In this document: positions 38,379 to 47,060 of the stretch, piece after piece | Numbering within the stretch: the stretch's first letter is position 1 | Layout of the letters: each line of letters begins with the position of its first letter | NCBI GenBank assembly: GCA_977017575.1 | Contig: CDRNVI010000044.1 | Coordinates: forward strand, 496,001-560,000 | Origin: Paramoeba atlantica | Lineage: Eukaryota > Discosea | DNA: 64,000 bases | Direction of reading: 5' to 3' | The notes under the pieces: model-generated | Databases searched by the model: none | What the model saw: the letters and a program-made list of their open reading frames with translations, nothing else | What the model was told of the DNA's origin: nothing | Position numbers and translations under genes: made by a program

Positions 38379-40856
38379 TTACGGTGTGGTTGATACGGGT
38401 CTTGCATCACCTAAAATATCAGCAAGGTCAAGGGGAGAAGCGCCTACCTTTAAGCTTGAATTCCTAGAACACGTTCGATTTCGGATCCTATTTTCCGAGA
38501 AACATTCTATCACATTTTCAATTCCAAGCATTCCAAGGGATCGCCTTATTTGTGACTTAGAAATCTTATCCAACGAGTCCGCATTTTCTTGAATAAAACG
38601 GAGAAGGCATTCAGGCGGCTGAATCTCAAGTGCAGCATAGCCATACAGAGCCGCACGTACATGTGCCGTGTGGAGACCTGTAACGCTGAGGCGTTCAAAA
38701 GTCTGCGTCACACACTGAATCAGAGGAATATTTTTGTAATTCAATCTTCCAAGCGAATATACGATTGTTGCGGCCTCGAATTCTTCCATATGCCTTGAAT
38801 GAGCAACGAAATCCGAGAGGACCTGGAGAGCTGGAAGGTGAAAAATTTTCGCTCTTGCGAAAGAAGTTAGAATTACAGCAACTTCTTTGTCTGTCGGAGC
38901 TGGGGGAAGTCTTCTGGGACTACTCGCCTTTTGCAGCCACATTTTAGAAAGGTAGTCTCCAACTATAGTATAGAACTGGTGAACATCATGATCGACGGGC
39001 CCGAAAAGTTTGCCGGCAGCAAGCATTACAATAGCGACATGGCCAACCTCATAGGAGGATATGTGCGATGAAATGTAACGCAACATATTTCTTTGTGGTG
39101 TTAAAGGTTGACCAGCTGGTTTAGAAACTGCTAAGTTAGCCTCTCGAGACAGGCTGGGCCCCGTTCCTGATGCGTTACCGTTCTGAATTTTATGGAAGAC
39201 ACCATGTAAAGTACATAGCGCATCAAATATCATTACAAGTTCTCTAGGTCGAAAGACGTGCAATGATTTGCTTTCCATAACTCTTCGCAACTGTTGCAGA
39301 AGCGGTATCATATAAAATTCTTGCGAAAGACCTGTTAATGCCTTGAACAGTATTGCAAGACTGAGTGGCTCTAGTGCCTTGGAAACGATAAAAGCCCGAG
39401 CCAGCAAGCCATCTACGAGATCGTTAGAACATAAAATACTTCCACGAGGCAACTTAGAAACCGCGTAAAGCGATTGCACAACATCGCGTGCGGGGAGCTC
39501 CCCATCAATCTGAATTTGTAGAGCTTTGACGAGTCCTGACTTAAAGTCGTCACACCAATATTTTGACTGGCTCGGTGCACAAGTTATGACAGAGATAACT
39601 TGCTTTTGAGATAGTACTGTTGAGATGCATTTCGATTCTGAGTTGATACACTTCATAAATATGCGCGAAAAAGTGGTAAATACTGTACCGGCTTCTTCCG
39701 CGCTCACGTCCATTCGATGTAAGGACACAAAAGCCTTTGCGATGGAGGAGCATAATGCTGCAAGGTCGGAGAGAAATATCCCATGAAGTTTAGTATCATG
39801 GGCTACATTATCTTTAGAAATCGATGAGCAATATGCCTTAACCAATCCTAGAGCGGATTCCCCCACTTCAGCAAGGCTCTTACCAGGAAACCGAGAAAGC
39901 ACGTTGAGTAACCCACACAGATCCTCGAGCGAGAGAGCATGACGTTGAATAAAACCGCTGAAACGAGTAAAGGTAACTCGCAGAATTCTTTCTGCAGTGT
40001 CTCGAAGCCCGATCACTCTTGGATCATATTTAATATTCGTCTCGTGCTGCAACCGGACACAACACCAAAGCAATCGTGTTAGCAGTGACGGAGACAATTC
40101 CCCACAATTTTCCGCTGCGGTGTGAAAGAATGTTTGAATCAGATGCGCATATTGCACTGAAGTCAGTAAGTTGGCCTGAGAAGGGACCGAAGGGTTCAAA
40201 ATTGTTAGAGCCGTGGTTGAAGCAGGAGCCTTAGAGAGTTCCAGTGTATCCCAAAGCATAGTTACAACGTCGCCGGATACCAAATTCGCTATTTGTAGTT
40301 CAATATGACGCACAAAACGAGGAAGTAAGCATATAATATTCAAGTGAAGAACGATGCCGTACAGGCGGACAAGTTCGACACCTGCTACTTCCTGACTGAT
40401 GCTCTCAATTTGTGGTATCAAGACTTCCATAACAAGCTTATTGGCAGCTGAAACACTATTCTTCTCACAAAGTCTTTTCGTTATTTTACACGTGTTGGTG
40501 CTTACTAGTAAGGCGGTTAGTGCAACCAACATTAGTCGTTCTCGAACTGTTTTCCCGTGCCATGTATTGGCTTCTCCTAATGTCGTAATGCAGGAAATTC
40601 TCTTCTCGAAAGGAATCTGTACAGAACTACTGTTGGCCACAAGTTCGCACACATCCTCGAATGGTGTATTAAGAATACCTATACTTCTTGAAAGGTTATC
40701 GATTATCGATGCCCCGCATCTGGCTGAGCATGTTGAGTAAGAACGAGCCAGATGCCTCACGTGAGAAATAGGAAGTGCTGGATCCGCATTAACCAAGAGA
40801 CGGAACGCCATTGATTCGGTGGAATGGCCCGCCAAGCGCACGAATTGAATAACCAT
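38379..40856 (-). CDS. large alpha-helical repeat protein, probably mitochondrial RNA factor
   Basis: An 825-residue protein with its ATG at 40854-40856. The N-terminus (MVIQFVRLAGHSTESMAFRL) is basic and lacks acidic residues for about 15 positions, as in mitochondrial presequences. The body is an array of helical hairpins with phrases such as DLCGLLNVLSRFPGKSLAEV, RDVVQSLYAVSKLPRGSI, and EAATIVYSLGRLNYKNIPLI. These resemble the 35-42-residue units of OPR, RAP and FASTK-like organelle RNA-binding proteins and of kinetoplastid guide-RNA complex ARM proteins. No RAP or nuclease domain is seen at the end. The mitochondrial RNA role is an inference from layout. Confidence 0.55.
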   Translation of the reverse strand: MVIQFVRLAGHSTESMAFRLLVNADPALPISHVRHLARSYSTCSARCGASIIDNLSRSIGILNTPFEDVCELVANSSSVQIPFEKRISCITTLGEANTWHGKTVRERLMLVALTALLVSTNTCKITKRLCEKNSVSAANKLVMEVLIPQIESISQEVAGVELVRLYGIVLHLNIICLLPRFVRHIELQIANLVSGDVVTMLWDTLELSKAPASTTALTILNPSVPSQANLLTSVQYAHLIQTFFHTAAENCGELSPSLLTRLLWCCVRLQHETNIKYDPRVIGLRDTAERILRVTFTRFSGFIQRHALSLEDLCGLLNVLSRFPGKSLAEVGESALGLVKAYCSSISKDNVAHDTKLHGIFLSDLAALCSSIAKAFVSLHRMDVSAEEAGTVFTTFSRIFMKCINSESKCISTVLSQKQVISVITCAPSQSKYWCDDFKSGLVKALQIQIDGELPARDVVQSLYAVSKLPRGSILCSNDLVDGLLARAFIVSKALEPLSLAILFKALTGLSQEFYMIPLLQQLRRVMESKSLHVFRPRELVMIFDALCTLHGVFHKIQNGNASGTGPSLSREANLAVSKPAGQPLTPQRNMLRYISSHISSYEVGHVAIVMLAAGKLFGPVDHDVHQFYTIVGDYLSKMWLQKASSPRRLPPAPTDKEVAVILTSFARAKIFHLPALQVLSDFVAHSRHMEEFEAATIVYSLGRLNYKNIPLIQCVTQTFERLSVTGLHTAHVRAALYGYAALEIQPPECLLRFIQENADSLDKISKSQIRRSLGMLGIENVIECFSENRIRNRTCSRNSSLKVGASPLDLADILGDARPVSTTP

Positions 40857-41143
40857 TATGGAAACCTCGAAATCTTTCTCGCAGGCAAAATTGTTGCGAT
40901 TTGAAACCTATAAGCAACAGGATTTCAGCACAGTATTTTTCGCCGTAGTCAAGGAGTCCACATATCAGAAAAATGAAATGTCATAATAAATGTAAAAATA
41001 TTTATATTTCATGCATTTGTGTCGATAATATGAAACAGTTTTTAATACTAAAAGAACCTTTTGGTATTATTGAACATGTAGTAATATAAATTCGCACGAC
41101 AGAAATAATTGTAGAAATGATGGAATTAAACATGAAGTTTAAA

Positions 41144-41254
41144 TACCGTAGGCGCCCCAGTAAGAGAATGGGTTTTCGTCAAAAAGGCCTAATCTCTCTG
41201 CCTGGAGGTCAGCTCAAAAAGGGAAAAATCTCTCTTACTGGGGGGAGTGCGGTA
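41144..41254. mobile_element. 110-bp MITE with CCCCAGTAAGAGA inverted ends
   Basis: The left end reads TACCGTAGGCGCCCCAGTAA (continuing GAGA) and the right end, on the other strand, TACCGCACTCCCCCCAGTAA (continuing GAGA); about 19 of 24 bases agree. TA stands at both borders, as expected of a mariner-like target. It has no coding capacity. A similar end occurs at 2386-2402. Confidence 0.7.
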
Positions 41255-41313
41255 GTTTAAGAGGTCCTCTATCTAGAGGACACATTCTCGAAAATAGAAC
41301 AAGGAAAGGATGA

Positions 41314-41697
41314 AACAAAACAAATGAAACACCACCCTCATCATTCATCCGTATCCGACCGAAATACGGACTTGCACGAGGTTTACGCTTTGTTTGCTCA
41401 AGAAGCAGAGACGCACTCATCGAAGGAGTTCTGGAGAGCATCATTCCTGCAACCATAAAGATACAGTTTCTGTACTCTGCTATTGATTCCTTTAATGCTA
41501 CTCAACGTATTATTTTGCATGGGCGTATCGGTTTATGCGTAACACAAAATTTCCTGGGAGCACTTCAAGATGGACAAACGGCCGTAATTCCACAAGATCT
41601 TCCACCGGACTTCAGCGCGCAGATGACATCGCTATCAGCATCACGAATTCTATTAGAATTTTTAAAAATGATAAAAACCTATGAAAATCTAGCATAG
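41314..41697 (+). CDS. unassigned plus-strand open frame without ATG start
   Basis: A 127-codon open frame, opposite to the host array, between the MITE and EXO1. It reads IRIRPKYGLARGLRFVCSRS, then GVLESIIPATIKIQFLYSAI and RIILHGRIGLCVTQNFLGAL, which looks protein-like, but the first ATG is near the C-terminus. It may be the end of a gene or element cut off by the MITE 60 bp upstream, an exon, or chance. I recognise no family. Confidence 0.3.
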   Translation, partial: NKTNETPPSSFIRIRPKYGLARGLRFVCSRSRDALIEGVLESIIPATIKIQFLYSAIDSFNATQRIILHGRIGLCVTQNFLGALQDGQTAVIPQDLPPDFSAQMTSLSASRILLEFLKMIKTYENLA

Positions 41698-41846
41698 AAT
41701 AAATTGAGACACTTGATTTCGATATACTTAGAGGTACATGTATTGTACTAATACTGCGTGCATCTACCAAGCCTGGTGAGTGATTCTGCAGTGTGTTTTT
41801 GGTTCTATTCGTCTTCTTAGAAAAACTGTTTGTTATGAAATTGGAT

Positions 41847-43628
41847 CTAGGAGGACTCTAAATACTTTCCTTCTTGTAAAAAAATTTCGATAGTGCTGGA
41901 GTCAAGTACGAGTGGTGTACGAAAACCATCCGGTTGCGAACGATAGGGCTGAATTCGATCGAAAGTTTCTTGGACATCCCTAGTGGCGAGTCGAGTACCA
42001 AGTGAACGTCCCCTGTAAGACCTTGCCTTAACTTGCCCTCGACGCCTTCCTTGTCTGGTAGACATGCCTGTTGGATTTCTTACATCTCTCCAGACAGGAG
42101 AATCCTCATCGTGCTGCACATCATCTCTTGTGTGGATAGCTCTAGGAAGTTCCGTCAGCTCGGGATCATTTAAAAGCGACTTCATCGAAGATCGCGGAGA
42201 ACTTCGAAGCTCGGTCATGTCGGACATTTTTTGCGGTGAGGATTCAGACTCGTCTACAATTATTACAGATCTGTCAGAGACTGTTATTTCCGAAATGTTG
42301 TCCTGCACTCGGGCACGTTTTGAATCAGGTGTCCGATCGGATGTGTGATTCGTTGTAATCTGAACACGATTCGCGAAAAAGCGAGACACTATTCGTACTG
42401 GAGGCTCTTGTGGTTGCTTTTTCAGAGTTTCTACTCCGAATGAATCACTGCTCTGGGGAGATGCGTTGTGGGAAGATATGTCGGGTAAGGGTTCTGTGCT
42501 GTTCGCATCAGAAGCGTCTTGAAAAGTCCCGACATCACGCGTATTATGGGTACGCACCGAAACGAATTCTGTAATTTGGCTTTGCTTCACTGGCTTACCC
42601 CCCATTTTGTAAGGAAGAAGTGTCCTAGGATCAATAGAAATATGAAAACACACCTGTAAAGCTATCTCAGGCCCGTGCAGCTCACCGATAATAGAGGAAT
42701 CAAACGGTTTATCAATTAAGTCTGCAAAGTTAAGCAGCATCCTTTTCACAGGATCAAAAACAATATGATGAGTGAAACAGTATAATGCTCGCTCGAACTC
42801 AACGGCGTATTTCTCTGCCCCTTCTTGGGTAACCTTGGGCTTCTTTTCATTCAAGAGCGACCCGGTAATTTCCTCAATGTTTCCAAAACTACTCACCATC
42901 TTGAGCGCCTTCTTTAACCCCACACCCGGGAGCGAAGGCAAATAATCACACCCGCTCAGGATACACATGCTCTGAAACTGCACCAGGGCAAAATCATCAC
43001 AATTTACCTCGTTTGCCAACCTCTTCCGCACTACACTGTGTCGCAGCTGCACCGCATTCCCCTCACGGTCCATTTTAAACCACACGCGCGGGGTGCCATA
43101 CACCAACAGGTCGCTGTCCTCTGTGATGACCACATCGACGTATCCATTGTTCGCCATGTAGGCTAATTGGGCGTCTGCCTCATAGGGGGCAACAATACAC
43201 TCTACTGCAAGGCTGCGCAGAGCCTGTATTACCTCATATGCCATTTCACTGGTCACATCGAGACCTTTGATAAAGTATGTGTAGGCCGTACCGTAATCTC
43301 CCGCAGCGTAGTGATTCAGTCCAGTATGTAAGTTACTCGCACGAGCGCGAGAACGACTTTCGTTCGTTTCTTTTTTCGATGGAAGGTCCGCCCCATCAAA
43401 CACAAAGATCGGTTTGCAGCCCTCTCGTAGCAGTCCTTGAGTTCGATTCAGAATGTATTGAATGTGTTTAGAGGTTTTCGCCCCGGTGGCAAGTTCAATG
43501 GAACAGGAACATATGGCGCGGTGGATCCAACAGTAGGCATCGATACCCACACGACAGTCTTTTAACTGAGAAATGTGGACAGGTTCCTCAACATCACGGA
43601 CGCTGCGGAGGAGAGATTTTATTCCCAT
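41847..43628 (-). CDS. EXO1: exonuclease 1 (EXO1)
   Basis: A 593-residue FEN1/XPG-family 5'-3' exonuclease that acts in mismatch repair and DNA-end resection. The N-domain has MGIKSLLRSV at the start, Asp in RVGIDAYCWIHRA and FVFDGADLPSKK. The I-domain has APYEADAQLAYM and VVITEDSDLLVYGTPRVWFK, holding the metal-binding acidic residues. The helix-hairpin-helix is SGCDYLPSLPGVGLKKALKM. The catalytic part ends at about residue 345. The tail (350-593) is disordered and Ser/Thr-rich and would carry partner motifs (QSQITEFVSV resembles a PCNA-interacting box, Q-x-x-I-x-x-F). The length is shorter than yeast or human EXO1 (700-850). The ATG is at 43626-43628. Confidence 0.95.
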   Translation of the reverse strand: MGIKSLLRSVRDVEEPVHISQLKDCRVGIDAYCWIHRAICSCSIELATGAKTSKHIQYILNRTQGLLREGCKPIFVFDGADLPSKKETNESRSRARASNLHTGLNHYAAGDYGTAYTYFIKGLDVTSEMAYEVIQALRSLAVECIVAPYEADAQLAYMANNGYVDVVITEDSDLLVYGTPRVWFKMDREGNAVQLRHSVVRKRLANEVNCDDFALVQFQSMCILSGCDYLPSLPGVGLKKALKMVSSFGNIEEITGSLLNEKKPKVTQEGAEKYAVEFERALYCFTHHIVFDPVKRMLLNFADLIDKPFDSSIIGELHGPEIALQVCFHISIDPRTLLPYKMGGKPVKQSQITEFVSVRTHNTRDVGTFQDASDANSTEPLPDISSHNASPQSSDSFGVETLKKQPQEPPVRIVSRFFANRVQITTNHTSDRTPDSKRARVQDNISEITVSDRSVIIVDESESSPQKMSDMTELRSSPRSSMKSLLNDPELTELPRAIHTRDDVQHDEDSPVWRDVRNPTGMSTRQGRRRGQVKARSYRGRSLGTRLATRDVQETFDRIQPYRSQPDGFRTPLVLDSSTIEIFLQEGKYLESS

Positions 43629-44012
43629 TTCTGATCCCGCGTAATGCCCTTTCCTACATTCCCGGTTGGTGAAAAATGATTGAAAAAAAGCACTACAGTC
43701 TAAGAGGGTGAATACGTCAAGAGTTCTTCCTTATGGCCCATTAAGCAAAACAATGAACCCACACATTCCTAAAAACTGTGAACCCAAAAAAATAATTGAG
43801 CCTACATTTCAGTATTTTTTTTGTAAGATCACAGTGAAAATTTTCTTTTATGGAACATAACAACATCACTACAAAGGTGTGGCGAAATGAATGCTAACGA
43901 ATGTGTGTGAACCCCACATACTGATTGAGTCCTACATACTCTTAATATACACGACCTCCCTAACTACGCTTTATAGTTTCTTAATAGAAAAAATATCACC
44001 TAAATCCATTCC
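43629..44012. other. intergenic spacer
   Basis: About 380 bp, AT-rich, with a pyrimidine-rich leader for EXO1 (minus strand GTGCTTTTTTTCAATCATTT followed by an AG about 30 nt later), a possible trans-splice acceptor. Nothing else is seen. Confidence 0.4.
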
Positions 44013-44468
44013 CTAGTAAACTGCCATCACGTTACATTCTACCGTACGGTTCTCAGCGTAGCAAGTGGGATACACGTGAATGTTCGTCGTTCCCGAAACC
44101 CGAAGCTCACATCCCGAGTGCGTAAAGCGTAGCGCTTCGGGCTTTTCCATTTCCTCTGTCACGTTCGGAGAGGCACCTGTACATGGGGTAGCGGTATTTT
44201 CTACACAGTACTTTGCGCTGTGGTTGTAGAACGGACCGCAGGCGTGACACAGGCATCGATCTCTGTCGAGACCCGTGACAGTCCAGTTCACACAACCAGC
44301 GGCCCCACACATGTGCCGACACACGGTATTTCGAGCCTTCCATCTCTCTACCGGGGGGAAGTGAATATCGCCGTCCGTGACCTGAGCTTGTAGTAACGCA
44401 AGATCTGCAAGGTAGCAAATGGCGACAGTAAGAAACTGCGACGTAGAGAGCTTGTGAATTGAGAACAT
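44013..44468 (-). CDS. secreted Cys-rich protein, paralogue 1
   Basis: A 151-residue protein with its ATG at 44466-44468 and a likely signal peptide (residues 1-28: hydrophobic FLTVAICYLADLALLQAQ). The mature part has 11 Cys in an ordered pattern: VCRHMCGAAGCVNWTV, RCLCHACGPFYN, YCVENTATPC, SGCELRVSG, then YPTCYAENRTVEC. Four N-glycosylation sequons (NWT, NHS, NVT, NRT) support secretion. It pairs in tandem with a homologue 380 bp upstream. I do not recognise the family; disulphide-rich secreted or surface proteins of this size are often lineage-specific. Confidence 0.7.
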   Translation of the reverse strand: MFSIHKLSTSQFLTVAICYLADLALLQAQVTDGDIHFPPVERWKARNTVCRHMCGAAGCVNWTVTGLDRDRCLCHACGPFYNHSAKYCVENTATPCTGASPNVTEEMEKPEALRFTHSGCELRVSGTTNIHVYPTCYAENRTVECNVMAVY

Positions 44469-44844
44469 GATAAAGAGTGCGAGTGTAATCCTATTTTTTA
44501 ATTGTGTTTAATTCGCCTATTTTTCACCGTACGTACTATATTTTAGTAAGCAGTTGTAGGTAGGTAGCAATTAGCAAAAAAAGAAAATTGTTGTCTTCAA
44601 TTACTAGCACTTAGAAAACCTAGTTACAACCCTCCAAGCTACTCTTTTCCAGACTACTACCCCTTTCTGAAATAGTACGCTATCCTATACGATAAAACAT
44701 GATAGTACTAAAAATAAACGACGACCACTCACCCTACCTAAGTTCTCCGCTTTCCTTTCAAAACACACCTCCACCCTTCCCCAGTCCATATCACTTCTCC
44801 GCTTCCCCCCTAAAAAGAAGAGCTTACCCGTACCCCCCTCCCTC
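44469..44844. other. intergenic spacer between Cys-rich paralogues
   Basis: About 375 bp. A C-rich stretch (44750-44860) belongs to the downstream end of paralogue 2 and its trailer. No gene or element is seen. Confidence 0.35.
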
Positions 44845-45378
44845 TCACCCCTCACACACCCCACACTCCGTGTCTCTTTGAAAGAACACGTACCGTGAGG
44901 TAATACACAGCGGCCGCACCGCCGCCTGGGCAATCCCCGTAATCCGGAGCTCACACCCCGCGTGGCTGAACCGCTCCTCCCGGGGCAGTGCCAGCTCCGC
45001 GGGCATCTCCGGGTTCGCCCCCTCCTCGCAGGGGGCGTTGCGCGCGACCGCGCAGTACCGCGCGTCCTCGTTGTGGAACTTGCCGCAACCGGTACACATG
45101 CACCGGTTGCGGTCCAGCCCGGTGACGGTGTGGTTGACACAGCCCCCGGCGCCGCAGAGCTTGCGGCAGGCGGCCTCGCGGGCCGCCCAGCGCTCCTCGG
45201 GGGAGAAGAGGTAGTCGGTTTGCCCGGAGGCGTGGGTCTCGCCGAGGGGGAGATGGGGGCTATGGGGATTAGGGTTAGGGGGATTAGGGGGGTGGGTGGC
45301 GTGGAGGAGGTTGTGGTGGGGGTAGGGGGAGAGGAGCAGAAGGAGAAGGGGAAGGAGGGAGAAGGGGAAGGGAGACAT
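44845..45378 (-). CDS. secreted Cys-rich protein, paralogue 2
   Basis: A 177-residue protein with its ATG at 45376-45378 and a strong signal peptide (PFPFSLLPLLLLLLSPY). A Pro/Asn/His-rich linker follows, then the same domain as paralogue 1: ERWAAREAACRKLCGAGGCV, NHTVTGLDRNRCMCTGCGKF, YCAVARNAPCEEG, AGCELRITG. The identical core VTGLDR and matching Cys spacing show a tandem duplication. The end differs (SRYVFFQRDTECGVCEG), with extra residues between the last two conserved Cys. The gene is very GC-rich, unlike paralogue 1. It is the most upstream clear member of the one-way array. Confidence 0.75.
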   Translation of the reverse strand: MSPFPFSLLPLLLLLLSPYPHHNLLHATHPPNPPNPNPHSPHLPLGETHASGQTDYLFSPEERWAAREAACRKLCGAGGCVNHTVTGLDRNRCMCTGCGKFHNEDARYCAVARNAPCEEGANPEMPAELALPREERFSHAGCELRITGIAQAAVRPLCITSRYVFFQRDTECGVCEG

Positions 45379-45909
45379 GGGGGTGGGGGAGAATTTGAGG
45401 GTGAGTGAGAATAGGAAAATCTATGAAGAATGAGAAAAAGAGGAAGGAGGGAAGGAAAGATATACCTTTTGGTTCGCTGGTGTGTTCGCTGGTTCAGTGA
45501 ACAAAATAGCGAACACAGCGATCCACTTAACGCGGCTCTTCAAAAGTTAACCTTCAAGATGGTCGAAAGCGTTACAGAAACAGTATCTCTATCTCTAAAA
45601 GGATTATTTGCTTGCATACATTAGTTTTCATCGCCCAACAGATTTTTAATATTTTTGGCCAGTTGAGTTTATCCTCGAGTCCTGGCAAAGAAATAAAAGA
45701 ACGGTGAAGATACATTTAAAACGTTGTTACAGGATAACAGACCCACCGGTACGTTCTCTTGTTACAGGTATGTTAACTTTTATGGCACTCAGTTCTTGAG
45801 TGCTCATGTTGATAAAATAATGATCAGTACTACACACGTAAAAAAATCTTAATTAAAAAAAATTGACCCCTAAACTCGAAAATCCAGAGGGGGGGTATGT
45901 TATCCACCC
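45379..45909. other. intergenic, start of transposon-rich zone
   Basis: No gene is seen. TGTTACAGG occurs at about 45725 and 45762 and again near 45942, each followed by an A/T-rich GTTAT-type word, so these are small dispersed repeats, perhaps element ends. A run of G (GGGGGGGTATG) near 45890 resembles the ends of C-run MITEs. Confidence 0.4.
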
Positions 45910-45947
45910 CTGTTCACGATAACATCCCCCGTGTTATCGTGTTACAG
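45910..45947. other. hairpin with 10-bp perfect stem
   Basis: CACGATAACA (45915-45924) pairs with TGTTATCGTG (45932-45941) around TCCCCCG. An outer CTGT/ACAG pair (45910-45913 with 45944-45947) extends the stem past a small bulge. It may be a fold-back MITE or a transcribed structure. Confidence 0.55.
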
Positions 45948-46101
45948 GTACGTTATCCCGGGCCCCCGTTTAACCCAGGCTAAAGTGGACGAGGGAGATA
46001 CTAAAGGCACCCTTGGAAAACCACCACAAAACTGGAACGGTATCTCCCAGTTTGTAGAACATTCTGATGTGACTTTGGGCACAAATCACTCCAAAAAAAA
46101 C

Positions 46102-46196
46102 GTAGGTCTCGGGACTGGAGCTCAGGTGGTCCAGTTGGTAATACCAGCCGTTCATGATCTGGTGGTCGCAGGTTCGACTCCCGGCGGTTACATTTT
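46102..46196 (+). ncRNA. tRNA-like Pol III unit (pseudo-tRNA or tRNA-derived promoter)
   Basis: An A-box-like TGGTCCAGTTGG (46127-46138) and a perfect B box GGTTCGACTCC (46171-46181) are spaced as in a tRNA, and TTTT at 46193-46196 would end Pol III transcription just after an acceptor-like CGGTTACA. GTTCATGATCTGG with GGTCGCAGG recalls the anticodon and variable region of tRNA-Met(CAU). But the D and anticodon stems do not pair, the T stem has two mismatches, and no good 5' acceptor strand is found. It is probably a decayed tRNA, a SINE head, or promoter elements for a neighbouring small RNA. Confidence 0.4.
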
Positions 46197-46249
46197 CAGC
46201 CTTACGCGACGTTAGTGGGAAGCTATTTGCGAAGCCGAAGGGGCGGGGG

Positions 46250-46285
46250 TATGGTGAGGGCCCGCGTGAGCGGGCCTGAACCATA
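46250..46285 (+). ncRNA. GNRA-capped hairpin with tandem G-A pairs
   Basis: TATGGT (46250-46255) pairs with ACCATA (46280-46285). A symmetric GA/GA internal step follows, then GGGCCCGC (46258-46265) pairs with GCGGGCCT (46270-46277, one G-U), closed by the tetraloop GTGA (46266-46269), a GNRA sequence. Tandem sheared G-A pairs and a GNRA cap are hallmarks of folded RNA. It lies 54 nt past the terminator of the tRNA-like unit. A DNA fold-back or transcription terminator is the alternative. Confidence 0.5.
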
Positions 46286-46333
46286 CGCTGTGTTGTTCAA
46301 CGATTCGTTAGTGAGAAACAATTTGCGAAGTGG

Positions 46334-46985
46334 TGTATTATCATATCCAAAGCACCAAATTATCATACCCAGGACACCAAAAGGTTTGGGATTTTCATAT
46401 ACAATGCACCAAAAGTCAAATTTTGGAATTTGACTCCTATTTTTTGTACTCGATTTTTTACTCCATGACAAAATGTAGACATGTCGATGAAGGAGATGGG
46501 CGTATTATCCAATAAATGTTCGAGGCGGGAGCCACGAGATGTGAGATCGGCACGGCTATCGGGAAATCCCATAGCACGGTTAGCCATGAGCTGGCCTGCA
46601 ATAAAAAACGGGATCGGCGGTACGAGGCCAGTGGCGCTCATAGACTCCAAACGACGCTTGGAAAACAAGACTGTGCGCCCTCAGATGATCTCTGGACCCG
46701 TGGAGCGCCACATAAAGAAAACTTGTATGAACGGAAGAGCCGATTCCTCGTTCTGCGTGTTGCACAATCCAAACATGCCGAAGAAGTGGCGAACCAAATT
46801 ATCAAGGGACTAAGAAGTATAAAGTTTTCACTATCACAATGGAACGAAATTTTCGAAGCACGAAAGAGTAAATGAAAAGCTGGGCTTCAAATCATGAAAA
46901 TATCTGACACTGAAAAGGCCTCATTTTTCACGTTTTTGGTGCACTGGATATTCGAAAATGTTGGTGCACGGGATCTGATAATCCA
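46334..46985 (+). mobile_element. second IS30-type element, internally deleted relic
   Basis: A 652-bp relative of the 36-kb element. The left end carries three copies of the end motif (TTATCATATCCAAAGCACCA at 46338, and others at 46360 and 46392). The right end carries two (TGGTGCACTGGATATTCGAA at 46937, and one at 46962 ending with ATAATCCA at 46985). Inside, transposase pieces remain in shifted frames: FEAGATRCEIGTAIGKSHST, VRPQMISGPVERHIKK and LYERKSRFLVLRVAQSKHAE. The junction of the last two shows that a middle segment is deleted, and the C-terminal DDE part is also gone. Confidence 0.85.
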
Positions 46986-47060
46986 GGCATCTAGAATTAG
47001 GCCTTCGTACTCCTTCCACCCCAAAAGACAACGAATCAAGAGCTCGAAACACTCACGTTA

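Noticed and set aside
44685-45140. 151-codon frame over Cys-rich paralogue 2
   Set aside because: Shadow in GC-rich DNA; the other frame has the signal peptide and conserved cysteines.
45269-45280. TTAGGGTTAGGG, telomere-like
   Set aside because: Only two units, inside the Pro/Asn-rich coding part of Cys-rich paralogue 2; it is the Asn-Pro codon pattern.
46102-46192. Functional tRNA-Met(CAU)
   Set aside because: D and anticodon stems do not pair and there is no matching 5' acceptor strand.
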